A stretch of 64,000 nt of DNA, from the NCBI RefSeq assembly GCF_032452875.1, contig NC_083868.1:120850312-120914311 (forward strand), given 5' to 3'. The DNA is from Bos javanicus. Lineage: Eukaryota > Chordata > Mammalia > Artiodactyla > Bovidae. Each line of letters begins with the position of its first letter. Position 1 is the first letter of the stretch. This document shows, one piece after another, positions 33,464 through 46,055 of this stretch. Below the pieces are notes generated by a model, which saw nothing but the letters and a program-made list of their open reading frames with translations, had not been told where the DNA came from and did no database searches. The translations under genes and the position numbers were made by a program.

Positions 33464-36194
33464 TCTTCAAATTATATTAGTTTTACCAAAAAAAAAAAAA
33501 AAGAAACTAAGGGTGTTATGAAATTTAACTTGACAGCATTTTCCAAATATTCAAGATATTAGGTATTTTGCTTAAAGACAATGAACACATCCAGCAAAGA
33601 ATGACCCATGCATTCCAGGAGATTATTTCTTACTTCCTATTTTTTGTTCAGTTTATTTTAGGAAACCATCTACATAACTCATGATTGAATAAACAATTTG
33701 TTTGTGGATGCATATAGGTATACCTTAGCTTTCTATTTGAGAACTATGGATAGCATAATGTAGTATGCCTAGAAATGAATTTTGTGTGCTTCCTTGTATG
33801 ACCACACTTATAATCATCATGTAATTCTTTTCTACCCCCACCAACATTTTTATTTTTCACTATTTTATTTTTTCATCTTTCAAATCCTGATTCATCATCT
33901 ACTGAATAATAGCTTTCTGAATCAGTTTATGGATTGTGCTTCATTCTCAAAAGGCAAATTTGTGAGTTTTAGATAAATGTCACGTATTTTTAAAAATTAT
34001 TTCAAAACATATAATACGGTGGGAGTGAATGACAGCTGCATGAGGATGTATATATTCAATAATCCTCTTGCTGGTTTTTGGCAGAGCCTGCTGTAGTTCC
34101 AGTCTCTTTGTTTACCATGTGCAAAAGACTGGATCAACTTTCAAACACTTTATTATGGTTTAATGGGGGAATCATTAGTAGATGAGCTTAACAGACCCAA
34201 ATGCTAGACACTCAGTGGTTTATTTTTCAAGATTAAAATAATGTCTGTTTCTAACCTTCCGTAGTTTAAAGCAAATTTGCATACAGCTGTATCCAGTTAA
34301 GTGCCTTTCAGACTTCTTGTTACATTAAGAATGTACAAGCATTAAGAGTGCTTGTAATACAATTGACTTTAGGCTGAATTTTACATTAATGGCCCCCTTT
34401 GTTATTTAGCTGGCATTAAAGGCTTAAGTACAAGAAAATCCATGTACGAAGCGTATCATTTTTATTTTAATTTAAACTCCCAAGAAATTTAGTGACTAAA
34501 ACATCCGTTATGCCATTTGGAATAATTTTTTTCCCCTAAAGCTTTTTGCAGCAAGAGACAAATGTTAGCAGAATCCTGAAATGCACAGTTACCTCAGGAT
34601 TGCTAGGCAAATTGATAAAGACTACAGTGATACAAATTGGAACCACAATGGCCAGGGGACACAAAGCTGATGGGGTTTGGGCCTCTCTTAGGATGCTGTT
34701 AGGAAAAGGGCTATTAACATTGGCAAATAAGCAAAAAAAAAGGCTGTGAGTAGGATGCTAACAGTACAACAAGGGAGATGATGCAGGCTGCCAGGATAGG
34801 AAGTGATTTCAACCCATCTCTAAGTGAAATCTTTTGGACAATTGTATCTTCCATGAATGCCTAGATTTTATGCTATTTGTATGACATCTACTTGCTTATT
34901 AATAGATTTAATAGGAATGGTCCAATGTTAATAAAATCTCTACTTCCCTAGAAATGTTGGGAGATCCTAGGTAAGAGAATCTTATGGTTCCTAGGTAAGA
35001 TAATTTAAAGTTACGACCTTGTACAATATACTAGTCTGCATTTGCTTATTCATCAAAAATCAGGCCATTACTATGCACAAGGCACTAGGCCAGGAACTTT
35101 CCTTTCTTAGTATGTGAAAAATGCAGTGAATACAATTGCGCATTACTCTGATGACCTGGGATCTTATAGTGCCTCCTGTCACCTCAGTTCTGAAAATGTA
35201 TTCTCATTGAAAATCAGTTTAGAAGGGGATGGAAAAGGTGAAAGAGACTGTACTGAACTCTGTGATTACCTCTGGAAATACATACCTTTGTTTTTGAAAT
35301 TTTATTATCTTTTATTTGCTTTTCCTTGGAAGTAAAGTACTGAGAAAAATGTGATTAATTGAGGGAAGTGGATAGTTGAGTTCCAAATAACTGAGTGTTT
35401 GTCACAAACTCATCTTCTCTTTATGTCTTTGGTTATTCTTTTAAAAGAGTGTTTCTTGAAATAATCTATCTGCTACAATTTTAGAAGTGACTTTTCAATG
35501 TCTAATGGATGAAAGATGAAAAAAAACCCAGATGAGATAGAAGTTTGTGATTATACCTGTTGGCTGGGTATAATCATGAGTCACTACTGAACTATAAATC
35601 CCCTGGGATGCAAATGAGTATCTGCAGAGCATGACCAAAGAAAACATCTGGTAGAAGAAATAAATGTAGCCAGGATCTCCCAATAAATAGGTAGGTGGAG
35701 AATAAACAACTTGGGAAGCTGGCCATGCTTGCATATTCCTGTGCTAGAAAAGTGAAAGAATGACACTTATCTTGGAGAATATTCCAGAAGGACTGGATAT
35801 CAAGATGTAACCACAAGATGTAATGATTTCTTATAATTAGAAACAAAATTAGGGCTAGATCTGAAGGATAAGGTAGAAACTTTAAGGTAGAAATATCTCG
35901 GCTTTCATAATTACAAAACTTCAGGGGATGAACAGAAAATGCCTGTGAGTGAATTTGGGTGATGGATTTGTGGCATATGAAGAGATGATGCCTTGTCTAC
36001 CAGGTGAAGTGACTTTCTACTAACTTCATGTGGAAATGCAGATTCTTTGTGACCAGATCTTATAATTTTTAGAGATATCAGAAGTATAAAATCCTGAATT
36101 TTAAATATTATAATTAATGTACAGAAAAACAAAACAGTAGGAGTTTTAAAAACATTAATAGGCAGATTTGCAAGTCTTCTATATTTCTGCTGTA
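33464..36194. other. Unique, mostly repeat-free sequence
   Basis: No young repeat in 2.7 kb. The part at about 34240-34540 has a conserved-element look (separate entry). The 73-codon frame at 35114-35335 and the 97-codon minus frame at 35911-36204 have no domain. Confidence 0.45.
34240..34540. promoter_or_regulatory. Candidate conserved non-coding element
   Basis: Repeat-free and free of long homopolymers, with a preserved CpG (TACGAAGCGTATC near 34445) in otherwise AT-rich DNA. It has several AT-rich homeodomain-like words and a near-inverted pair around 34318-34355 (ACAAGCATTAAGAGTGCTTGT). This is a judgement from texture only; conservation was not tested. Confidence 0.25.
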
Positions 36195-36692
36195 TTCTTA
36201 GCATGACCTACAAGGCCCTTACTCTCCTCACCTCCCATTGTGCTACTCCTTCATCATTTCCCAGTAACAGCACTTGTCTTTCTTAAGTTCTTCAAATTAT
36301 TTTGCTTCAAGAGTGCTCTTCAATCATCCTTTTTTGTTTGGTTATCTCTTCATCTCTGAGATCTCAGCAAAAATGTCACCTGTTGGGAAAGTTATTTCTG
36401 ATAACCCACCACCCCCAATTCCCCAAGATTTTGTTAGGATTCTTTTCTTAGAACTTTGGACTTTTTTGTTTATTATACCTGTTCAATTTGTAATTGTGAT
36501 TTTTTTTTTTTTTTGGTTGGGGATGGGAGGGCTTAGTGAGAGAGTTCAGTTATTTGTTTAATGTCTACTTCTCCTTTGAATTACAGCATCACAGTTTTGG
36601 GAACTTGTCTGTTTTGTTCAATGTTATTTCTCCAGAACTTAACATAATGCCTATTCAGGACTTTAGGACTTATTTACTGAATGAATCAGCAA
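36195..36692 (+). repeat. L2 LINE 3' end
   Basis: Ordered L2 landmarks: AGCATGACCTACAAGGCCCT, the CAAAAATGTCACCTGTTGGG stretch, GGAACTTGTCTGTTTTGTTC, ATTTCTCCAGAACTTAACAT and the terminal CTGAATGAATCAGC. A T tract at 36499-36515 sits inside. Confidence 0.7.
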
Positions 36693-36904
36693 CCTATCCC
36701 CCTGGGACAGCAGAATACATTTTGTGAGGAAGGGAAATGTGAGATCTCTCCATGGTCCTGAAAACTTAGCAAAAAGACATGGTCACTTGATTGAAACATT
36801 TTACATAGGGGGCTGTATGATACCAGTAGCAACTAATAGCAACTGGCCAAGAAAGTGGAAAAGAGAAGAGAAGAAAAGTGAACTAATATACTGAAACTCT
36901 GTTA

Positions 36905-37090
36905 CATTTGTGATTCTCTTTACACACATAATCATAATTAACCCTCATGACAACCTGGAAGCATAGATATTTTTAACCCTATTTTGTGGATGAGAAAACC
37001 AAGAATTAGAGAGATTAGGTAGTTTTCAGAAGTCCCAGTTCTCAGAGGTGACTGAGATGATATTCAAACAAAAGGTTGGACTCCAAGGTT
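36905..37090 (-). repeat. MIR element
   Basis: Reverse MIR landmarks: TAACCCTCATGACAACCTGG, CTATTTTGTGGATGAGAAAA, CCAAGAATTAGAGAGATTAG, and GGTTGGACTCCAAGGTT at the end. Confidence 0.75.
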
Positions 37091-38335
37091 TATTTCATTA
37101 ATACAGGAGGTTGGGTCATGTGGGTTGATAGAACTTAAATGCTTTATGCCTAAAGGATTAGTTTTGTAAACTCATATAAGAGGTTAAGTCTGTATGTATG
37201 AGAGAAAAAGGCAGCAAAATTTGTGAATCAGCCTGGATATATAGAGTGTAGCAAACAATTGACAACACTTGCTTTTCCAGGATGAGTTTTGAAAGATAAC
37301 AGCTTCTTTGCAATAAATAATGAACATATTGCAGTAACATTCATTATTGAAAGCAAAACATGTTGGTCTTTACTTTCAGACGTCACATTTTGGCAAAGTC
37401 TAATCTTGACAAAGTCCAATCTAATCTTTTCTTTCAACAAAGAAAAAGTAATAATCAACTTCATGATTGTAGGCTTTTCTTTGTGTTAAAAAGCCCCTAG
37501 AAATGTCTGAGAAGTGTATTCTGTACCCTAATGATCTTAATTATCTGAATGATTCTGAAACTGGTGATGTACTACTTGTAAGGGATAATCACAGTACCAA
37601 ACATGAATTTGCACTTGCAGTGCTGGAAAGGAGTTAACTGTTTAACTGTGCACAAGGGACTCCTTTGGTATACTTATGAGTGAAGGCAGGGATTAGGCCT
37701 TATGATGAATGGATTCAGGTGCAAGGGTACTAAGTGAATATCAGAGGGGGAGAAGAAAGAGTAAAACATGATGATGATGATCTCAAGTTGAGCTAAAAGT
37801 GAAGCTGGAACTGACCAAGGACATAGGGGAACCCTACAGTCATACCTACAAATTCCAATCTTCCAAATGGAGATAGATGTTGATGCTTAATGCCCAGTGC
37901 ATGCAGCATCACTATTCTGAGTTGTTCAGATTCTATAGGTAAACATCCTTACTAGTATATATAACATTCCCTTATATATTCTTTTCCGCCTTTGGAGACC
38001 TCCACCTCAGTACATCCTATTGCTTCTTCCTTTCATCTGCAATTTTATACACTGCATAAGAATAGAAACTATGACTTAGCTTGGACTTTGATTATTGCAG
38101 GAAATAGAGTAATCATAAGCAACATAAGAGTACCTGATAGTATCCAGACACAGTTAAAAATTTTAAAAAGATTCTACTAGTGAAGTATTAATAATAATAA
38201 GCTTCCCTCATTTAATACAGCACAAGGCTATTCAGGTTCAGTTTTGAGAATCTATTAAATTGTTCTTATTTCTCACTTATTTTAGAATACACACACAATT
38301 CAGCTTTCAAAGGACCAATTAAAACATGGACAGTT
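37091..38335. other. Unique sequence
   Basis: No repeat recognised. Overlapping short frames on both strands at 37228-37489 are accidental. A short (ATG)n run lies near 37769. Confidence 0.45.
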
Positions 38336-38419
38336 ACTTCCCTGGGAATTCAGTGGTTAAGACTCTGCATATTCAGGGCAGGGGGGTGAGGGTTCAATCC
38401 CTGGTTGGGGAACTAAGAC
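38336..38419 (+). mobile_element. CHR-type SINE, head fragment
   Basis: ACTTCCCTGGGAATTCAGTG, GTTAAGACTCTGC, GGGTTCAATCCCTGG (B box) and TTGGGGAACTAAGAC are the first 80 or so bases of a CHR SINE. The 3' part and tail are not recognisable. Confidence 0.82.
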
Positions 38420-41400
38420 AAAACCTGTTCATATATCTAAGTTTTCCAGAAATGGCAGTTTCTTTGTGTCTCATTATGTACTCATTTAATTCTGCAGTTT
38501 TTGCTTAGTTTTTTTCCTATGAAAAATGATAAAGATGTAAATCTTATAGGCCTAAAATTATGGTTGGGTTTCATGATTCTAACAAATAGCTATTAATTTC
38601 ATGGCATAGAAGGTGAGGAATATGAAACAATATCTCATGTTACTTTCTGCTTATTTTAATCTGTTCAAGGTAAGGAATATGGTATACTTTTAAAGCAGAT
38701 TCCTTTTCAAGTAGATTTAACTATGGAAAATGAGATGTGATTTCCAAAGTTACCATTCTAAAACTGGCACATTCACGACCATTATCTAGAGTGAACATTA
38801 GGGTAAGGTAACTATGGGGCTTTAGAAGTAATGCATTAGAGGAACAAGCGATGTTAGCTTTACAAAATGAAATTTGTCATCCTTCTGTGATTTAGATCAG
38901 CTATAAATAGAAACTGTTTAAAAGGTGTTATTTAGTAGTTTCCATTATGCAGCTGTCTATTTAAATCATTTAATTTTGGCATCTAATCCAACTCCCAGTC
39001 TCCATCGGAGACAAATAAGAAACCATATGTGAAGGCATCTGTGGAAATCTTCCTTTTATTTATGACAACATTAAAGTAAGACTCTGATGTCAGTTACTTA
39101 ACAATAATAGACGTTCCCTTGCACCTATAGTGCTGGGTTACTTGGGCATATCCCTCAGTGGTATCTTATACCTACTGCTGTTTTCTTCATTATATACAGA
39201 TGCACAGCAGTGGAGACAGTAATAGTCTTTCTTAATTAAATAAAGCTAAATGTTAATTAGTTCAAAAAATTGATTTATTTTTAGAGCCTAAAACTTTTCA
39301 TACTGAGCCTTTTGCTTTTTAAGAACAGGTTGTATTCTCATTTAGAACTTTACATTTTCCCCTTTATTTTGGGTTTGTATTTGGAGTCTTGTGGTGGGCT
39401 CTAATCGTCATAGAGAAATTATAGGTCTACAGATGTTTTCAAGATGTTCCTCTGTCAGTAGCAGATTATCCCCTGTAGCAAAATCTCATTAAAGTGCAAT
39501 TTACAGAGCTCTGCTGATGTTGCCATCAACCAAAATTAAAGGCATTAATTTTTCAAAGTTCACAGAAGTCCTTACATAAATGATGTAGCAGTTTGCAAGA
39601 ACAATTTACAGAAGTGTTATTTGCAGAATTAACCTACATTAACAGAACAAATGTTGTAAGGGTGGAAGAAAGGGCTGGGCAGTGAAATTGCAGCTGTTCC
39701 CGTTTTATATTAGGTGCTTGATGTAAAGAAGTGTTGAAATGTAACAATGACTGCTTGCTGGGTGAAAAGTTGAGAAGGGAAAACAGGAATTTGAACGACC
39801 TCACTAAAAGAGTTAAGATTACAATAGAGTGATCACCAGTTGGGGACACCCAGTGAGACCTTAAATTCTACTTTGAAACATCTGTAGTCAATATCTTTTA
39901 AAATATTCTCATTTAGAGAATGAGTTTATGTAGCTCATGTTGTGAGTATTTCTCTTCAATAAACTGCTAAATGTTTGAGAATTTATTATGTGTACCTCAA
40001 TGATCCTAGCTAAGTTATATGCATAGTGGTGTTTGTGACCCAAGATATTAAGATGGGACTTTCTTCTCTCATTATTGTATATCTTTTCCCTATGCTTGAT
40101 TTTCTCTAACAAAATATCGACTACTGAATTGAAAACCTCACAGTTGAAACTTCAAAAGAATTAGAAATTTCAAAGATTAAAAACAGAAAAAAAAAAGACT
40201 TTTCTTTTGAAGTGGGAACTGTTTGCTACCACATTTGTTTCAGAACAGAGGGTACAGTTCTTAAAACTCATTAATCTTTACTAGTCTTTTTCCTTTCATT
40301 ACATTAGCTATTTCAGCCTGGATTGGAAGATCATTGTATAAACGAGAGGACTCATCAGTCATACCTGGTCTCAGCCACGCTTTCTCTGTAAAGCTCATGC
40401 TTTCCCAAGATCCTGGGATGGCTTTTCTTTATTTCAGGAAGTCTGGGTGACGCTTGGTGGTTAGAGTGAACTATTGGAATGATTATCTGTGCTGGTGAGA
40501 GGTTGGTCTTGACAGTTCATGTCAATGGCAAACATAAGGTGTTTCTGTTTAGTATTCAACCATTGAATGTGAAATCGTGGTTCCAGTGAACAGGTGTGCA
40601 TGTCATGGAATCACCCCATAAATGCTCTTAGAGCCATATCAATTCTTGTGGTTTGACTTGTTTCATGCATGTCAGGGTCCATTTGCTTTGTCTGAAGTCT
40701 GTCTGGATGTACACCCGCTTTGATTACATAGCTGTTTTTCTTTTTCCCCTGTGAATCTCAATAAGTTCATGGACTTTTGTCAAGAAATTCACTTCTGCGT
40801 GAGTTAGTATGATAAATGTGTCCTTCCGAAATCTTAGAATAGATTCCACAGCACCCAAATACAAAATGTTAAAATATAATTGAAAAGTATAAAAAATTAG
40901 AACAGCTGGGGAAATATGGGAGGAACTCGATTGCTTTTGGTGGATATGATATTTAGGAACTTGTTAATAAACTCTGTTGTTTGGGAGTTTCCTATCTGGA
41001 AGGCACAGTTCCTCAAGGGACCAGGTAGAATATATGTTCATTGGCCTTTCTGTGAGATTTTTCAAAAAGGATATCAATTATGTTCCAGAATGATGAGGCC
41101 ATCTGTTAACCAGGGGTTGATTTCAGATCATCAAATATTGGTAGGAACATTAAGCCTTGCTAATTTGCATAGTATCATTATCTCTAATACAAAAAATACA
41201 TTTGGGAAAAAGTGCATATTCTCTGGTCCATTCAAGTATGAAGATATCCACTTGGGTATGATGCAAGCCCTGAAATATTTACAACAGAGAAAGCCTACAG
41301 AAATTACTCATATCTGCCTTGACACAGTGAAGGCAGCAATTGTTACTTTGTTATCTTTTGGACAATAAATGTGAGAAACACACACAGATGGACTATGAAT

Positions 41401-42500
41401 TTGATTGACAGTCCTAAGTCCTACTCAAAAATATGCTTGAATTTAATTTTTCATTGATTATATGTCCCTTAATTTATTTCAATAATCTTCAAATACATTT
41501 ATTTATTTATCTTCCAATACGTGGTAGATGATTTCGTTTTTGTAATATTAGTAAGATAATTTGCTCATATAAGGTTTTATACTTTGCTTATTGTGACTAG
41601 TCTATAGAAATATTGGTTGAGTAATTTATTTTCATTTGTATTTGGTAATAACTTTTCCTTAATGACACAAGATTTCTCATTTAGAGAAATAATTAACCAA
41701 TAGAAATATTAAGAAATCTTACATAATAGGCATATTCATATTTATATTTATACATCTAGTGCATGATAATTACATAACATTAGACAAACTGAATTAAGAT
41801 TTCAGATATTAGTAGTTTTATGAATAATTTGAGAAATATTACATATAACAGCAATAGCAATTCATGAAATAAATCTCTCTTAAAATTTCCAAATAACAAA
41901 GAAAACACTGACAAAGACACTTTTATTGGACATATTGAATGTTAATTTGTAATATTACTAAGTATTGATTCTAGCTTGTGTTGTTTTTCCCTCATAAGTG
42001 GAGAAAAATTGTTTTTTATACTTGATTGGTCAAAACTGAACTTCATGTAGATTCTAGAGGCTCTATATTTAACAAAAGGTCATTTGATCTCATCCTAGGC
42101 TTCACACAACTTCTTGTAATTAAATGATAATTTGGACGATTGTTAATCTTTGTAACTTGTACAGTGTAATCCTCAGACTCCCTCACATGGGCAGCTTGCA
42201 GAGGAACTCAGCAACCTTGCTGCTGTCTCACCTGGCAACACCCTACCCAGTTCCCTCTTACCCCGAGAGTTGGCCTTTAACCAACTTTTTTCCAGGGGCT
42301 CAGGTTCTTACTGTTATGTTTCTCTGTCCTTTCTTCTTGAATATTTTACCTTAAGACAATAAGAAACAGGGAACTCAATATGTGTTCCTTTTGCCAAATT
42401 TAGTCAGGATGAGCCCATGCCTGCCTTTGAAAATTATTGTGGGAGAAATGGACATACCTATGTTAAATGTTTCAATGAGGAGATGAAATAATATATTTAT
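38420..42500. other. Unique sequence, 4.1 kb without recognised repeats
   Basis: No young or old repeat is recognisable. A 150-codon plus frame at 40916-41368 is the longest here. It lacks a family signature and is about what chance allows in 64 kb. The part at 39240-39660 is entered as a candidate conserved element. Confidence 0.45.
39240..39660. promoter_or_regulatory. Candidate conserved non-coding element
   Basis: Repeat-free, without low-complexity tracts, and dense in mixed AT-rich transcription factor-like words. Examples are CTCATTAAAGTGCAATTTAC and GGCATTAATTTTTCAAAG. It lies within a 4 kb repeat-free block. Conservation was not tested. Confidence 0.22.
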
Positions 42501-42610
42501 TTCAGTTCAGTCGCTCAGTTGTGTCCGACTCTTTGTGACCTCATGAATCGCAGCACACCAGGCCTCCCTGTCCATCACCAACTCCCAGAGTCTACTCAAA
42601 CTCATGTCCA
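42501..42610 (-). mobile_element. BovB LINE 3' fragment, 110 bases
   Basis: TTCAGTTCAGTCGCTCAGTT, ATGAATCGCAGCACACCAGG and CCCTGTCCATCACCAACTCC are the reverse complement of the BovB 3' end. A strong 5' truncation; a 5-base ATTTA match flanks it, too short to be decisive. Confidence 0.9.
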
Positions 42611-42649
42611 TTTAGGCAACTATTATTTTTCATAATCTCTGGAAATGAT

Positions 42650-42878
42650 GTGTTGACAGTGGAAGGCACCATAATGCAGTACCAGACAGACTTGAGTATG
42701 AATCCACTCTCTGCCCCAAAACTATCCACATGAATTTAAGGAGTGATTTAACCTCTGAATGTCTCAGTTTTCTCTTTGTAAAATGGAGAAGATGATAGTA
42801 TTAAACCTCATGAGTTTGTTGGGAGGATTAAGTCAGAACAATGACTGGTATATAGCAGCCACTCAATGAATTCCAGCT
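42650..42878 (+). repeat. MIR element
   Basis: CAGTGGAAGGCACCATAATG leads into GACTTGAGTATGAATCCA. Then come TTTAACCTCTGAATGTCTCA, TTTTCTCTTTGTAAAATGGA, GGGAGGATTAAGTCAG and CAGCCACTCAATGAA. Confidence 0.78.
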
Positions 42879-43093
42879 AAAAAGACTGCCTCACAGGAAT
42901 ACTCCTTAGATTTAGGAAAGTAAAAACAAGTAGGCAAACTTTCCAGGTCATGGTTGACAAAGCCAGAGTGAAGAACTCAGAAGAATATATAAAAAATGTG
43001 AAGTTTCTCCTTTGGTTTCATACCTATGGTCTATGTTACTTTTTGATCTATCTATGTATGTTACATGATCTCTGTTACTTTTTGAAAATGTAT

Positions 43094-43308
43094 CTAAGTG
43101 TGTGATTAGTTGCTCAGTTGTGTCCAACTCTTTGCTACCGGATGGACTGTAGACTGCCAGGCTCCTCTGTCCATGGAATTTTCCAGGCAAGAATACTAGA
43201 GTGGGTTGCCATTCCCTTCTCCAGGGGGTCTTCCTGACCCAGGGATCAAAGCTGGATCTTCTGCATTTCAGGTGGATTCTTTACTGTCTGAGCCACCAGG
43301 GAAGCCCG
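43094..43308 (-). mobile_element. Bov-tA SINE
   Basis: Reverse complement, complete from GATTAGTTGCTCAGTTGTG to GAGCCACCAGGGAAGCCC. A 9-base duplication, TGAAAATGT at 43085-43093 and 43309-43317, marks the ends. Confidence 0.94.
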
Positions 43309-44542
43309 TGAAAATGTCTAGTTATTAATAATTTGCTTTCAAAAAGCTTTCATAATGTGCACTGTGGAGAATAAAACACTTTAAAAAACATGTTTATTCT
43401 CTGCTTTTGGAGCCCAGAAAAATAGATAAAACTTCTATTCTCCATTCAGTGAATTTCAGGAATAGCTTGTTTATAAACTTGACATTGGAATGAAGTTGGC
43501 ACATTGCTTCTCTGTTTAGTTCAGTTAGAGAGTTCTTTAAAGCTTAATGATGGAAATCTAAATCCAAATCTTAACAATTAGAAAAGCTGTTTTATAATAA
43601 TAAGACTTTCTCCAAACCCTCCCTGTCCTCCACCACAAGTATCAGTCTGTGGGCCTGAGAACTGTTTCTTTATCTAAATCAAGGCTCTCTTATACTGTAT
43701 GCCAGTGCATTCAATCGATGTTTGTAGTAGTCATAGTGCTAAAGGTAGTGGTACCCAAAAGCCAATAAGGAGCCTCTCTTCAAGGGGAGGAGAAATTGAC
43801 CTGGGCATAGGTCGAGTTCAAGCAAAATAAGGAGATTGTTTCAGAGAGGTGGAGAAAAGTACTTTGGGGTTACAGAGAGGGTTTTGCTCACTTCTGTGAA
43901 TGGTGGCAAGTGAGGAGGGCCTAGCTGTGAGTAGTTTCATCAAGTAGAAGGTTAGGTGGTAGGACCCTAGGATAAAGAGACATAAAGACACGTGATGAGT
44001 TTTATAGGATTACAGATAATAGACTTTGAAATTAATTATTATAAAACCACAAATACATGTGTATAATATATTTTGAGGCATTTGACTAATACTGAAATGC
44101 TTTGTTCCTTCCCCAGATACTTTTATTTTGCCTGAGTATGTAAAACAATCATACATTCAAAAGGTTTATGTTGTAAAAAATAATGTTAATCAGATAGTGT
44201 TCCTCAGGCTTTATAATTTTTCTTGTTTCCTGTTATCTGTAAAAATTTTACAGATAAATAATATAAAACAATATATTGGTCATAATAAAATCCATCAGGT
44301 ATTAATCTATATATATATATATCTTCTTCATATATTATCATGCAGATACACATGAGAAAGAAACAGAAAGCAATTATTTTCTTGGAAAAAGTGAAGCTAC
44401 TTTGCTATATGTAGGGAAACATACAGGTTATGTTGTTTAAAGGTTAAATTGACTAATCTTTTTAAAGAGATTTGAAACATTTTTATTAATGAAATCAGTT
44501 ATCTCCTACAAATTCATTACAAATTATTTAGCCTCTTAAATA
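43309..44542. other. Unique sequence
   Basis: Nothing recognised apart from a (TA)n run near 44308-44322. Confidence 0.45.
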
Positions 44543-44858
44543 GGGGCTTCCCTGATAGCTCAGTTGGTAAAGAATCTGCCTGCGATGCAGGAGACCCTGC
44601 TTTGATTCCTGGGTCAGGAAGATCCACTGGAGAAGGGATAGGCTACCCATTCCAGTATTCTCGGGCTTCCCTTGTGGCTCAGCTGGTAAAGAATCTGCCT
44701 GCAGTGTGGGAGACCTGGATTCCATCCCTGGGATGGGAAGATCTCCTGGAGAAGGGAAAGGCTACCCACTCCAGTATTCTGGCCTGGAGAATTCCATGGA
44801 CTGTATAGTCTATGGGCTCACAAAGAGTCGGACATGACTGAGCCACTTTCAGTTTCAT
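44543..44858 (+). mobile_element. Compound Bov-tA SINE with two tRNA heads
   Basis: The first unit (44543-44663) has a tRNA-Glu-like head and about 50 bases of body, ending CCATTCCAGTATTCTCG. The second (44664-44858) has a second head (GGCTTCCCTTGTGGCTCAGC) and a complete body. A single perfect 11-base duplication, CCTCTTAAATA at 44532-44542 and 44859-44869, encloses both units. No duplication is visible between them, so the dimer was inserted as one transcript. Confidence 0.92.
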
Positions 44859-44869
44859 CCTCTTAAATA

Positions 44870-45699
44870 TAGCAAAATTTGTATATTTTAAAATCTCCAA
44901 GGAAGAAATAATCTACTATAATAAAATTACATAATATATAAAATTGAGCATGCTGTCACCTTTAGAGTCTGTTTCAAAAACTAAATTGTATGGATGTAAT
45001 ATAACATTCATGAGTGATGAATACATCACTTTAGAAACTGTTAATATTAGGAATATTTCAGAAAAACTATTTCAGGAAAGATGTCTCAGATGTGAAAGCT
45101 TATTGATATACTTCATTGTATATGTAAGCTTTCAAGCAGTGTTTTCACAGAAAATGCTTAAAACTGACAACTAATGAAGTCACTCTGTATTACCTGCTAG
45201 TCACTGCAAGTTGAATAAGGTTTTTTCTTTCCTATGCAGTGCTGACTCATGTAGCTGATTCCTTCCTCGCTTTTTTCTGTAGGTGCTTTGAAATATAAAT
45301 TTAGGGAGTTTTTGCTAATCATCATTTACAAAGGCAAATATTTCTCCATTTAATTTAACTTTTAGATACTGTGAAAAGCAAGACAGGCACTGATGTAGTG
45401 TTTCAAGGAATCATCAGTGGTTATAAGATGGTATGTGAATCAAGCAGCCATTTTGTTGCTTTTACCAGAAAACTAGAACAGAATGGTGGGAGGGGATATA
45501 AATGTTTTATGTACATATATATAACATAGATTATTGTAATACTTTGGGGTTCCAGTTTTAAAATTTTCTTTTAAGTTACTTTATCATTTAATGTAGACAA
45601 GAAACATTTATGAAATAAGGACAAATACAGGAGACTTGTTTATCTGAGACATTGTGAACGGACTGTAGTAAGAATGGTGCCTCCTAGGCTCTGATATTG
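44870..45699. other. Unique AT-rich sequence
   Basis: No repeat or gene is recognisable. Confidence 0.45.
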
Positions 45700-46055
45700 T
45701 TCAGCTTTGTCCAAACCAGGGTCTGTTTTCACTCACTGTGTGAGCAGGCAAGGTACTTACTTTCTCCCAGTTTTCTCTTGTACAATGGGTATAGTGATAG
45801 ATCTCACTTCACTGGGTTCTGTAATAATTAAAATAAGATAAAACATGTAAGATAAACATGTCCATTATGTTTAAACATGTCCATAAGATAAAACGTGTCC
45901 ATCACTGACTCAGTGGACTAAACTCAGGGAGTTGGTGATGGACAGGGAGGCCTGGCGTGCTGCAGTCCATGGGGTCACAAAGAGTCAGACATGACTTAAC
46001 TGACTGAACTGAAAACGTGTAAAGAACTTAGCACGTTGGTGTTTAGAAAACATCC
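45700..46055 (+). repeat. MIR element with internal duplications, split by a BovB fragment
   Basis: MIR landmarks: GCAAGGTACTTACTTTCTCC, TTTTCTCTTGTACAATGGG and GGTTCTGTAATAATTAAAAT. Then comes a stretch in which ACATGT-containing words recur (45841-45898). The MIR resumes after the BovB piece with AAAGAACTTAGCACGTTGG at about 46020-46040. Confidence 0.6.
45899..46011 (+). mobile_element. BovB LINE 3' fragment, 113 bases
   Basis: From CCATCACTGACTCAGTGGAC to TGACTTAACTGACTGAACTG, flanked by the 9-base duplication AAAACGTGT at 45890-45898 and 46012-46020. It is one of the shortest complete insertions in the window. Confidence 0.92.

Noticed and set aside
40916..41368. 150-codon plus frame containing a YVHWPFCE-like string, resembling the entry to the radical-SAM domain of HemW/RSAD1-type proteins.
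   Set aside because: The cysteine triplet (C-x3-C-x2-C) that must follow is absent, the remainder does not align, and the length is within chance expectation for 64 kb in six frames.
42495..42614. ATTTA as a target-site duplication of the BovB fragment at 42.5 kb.
   Set aside because: Five AT-rich bases are too few to separate from chance.
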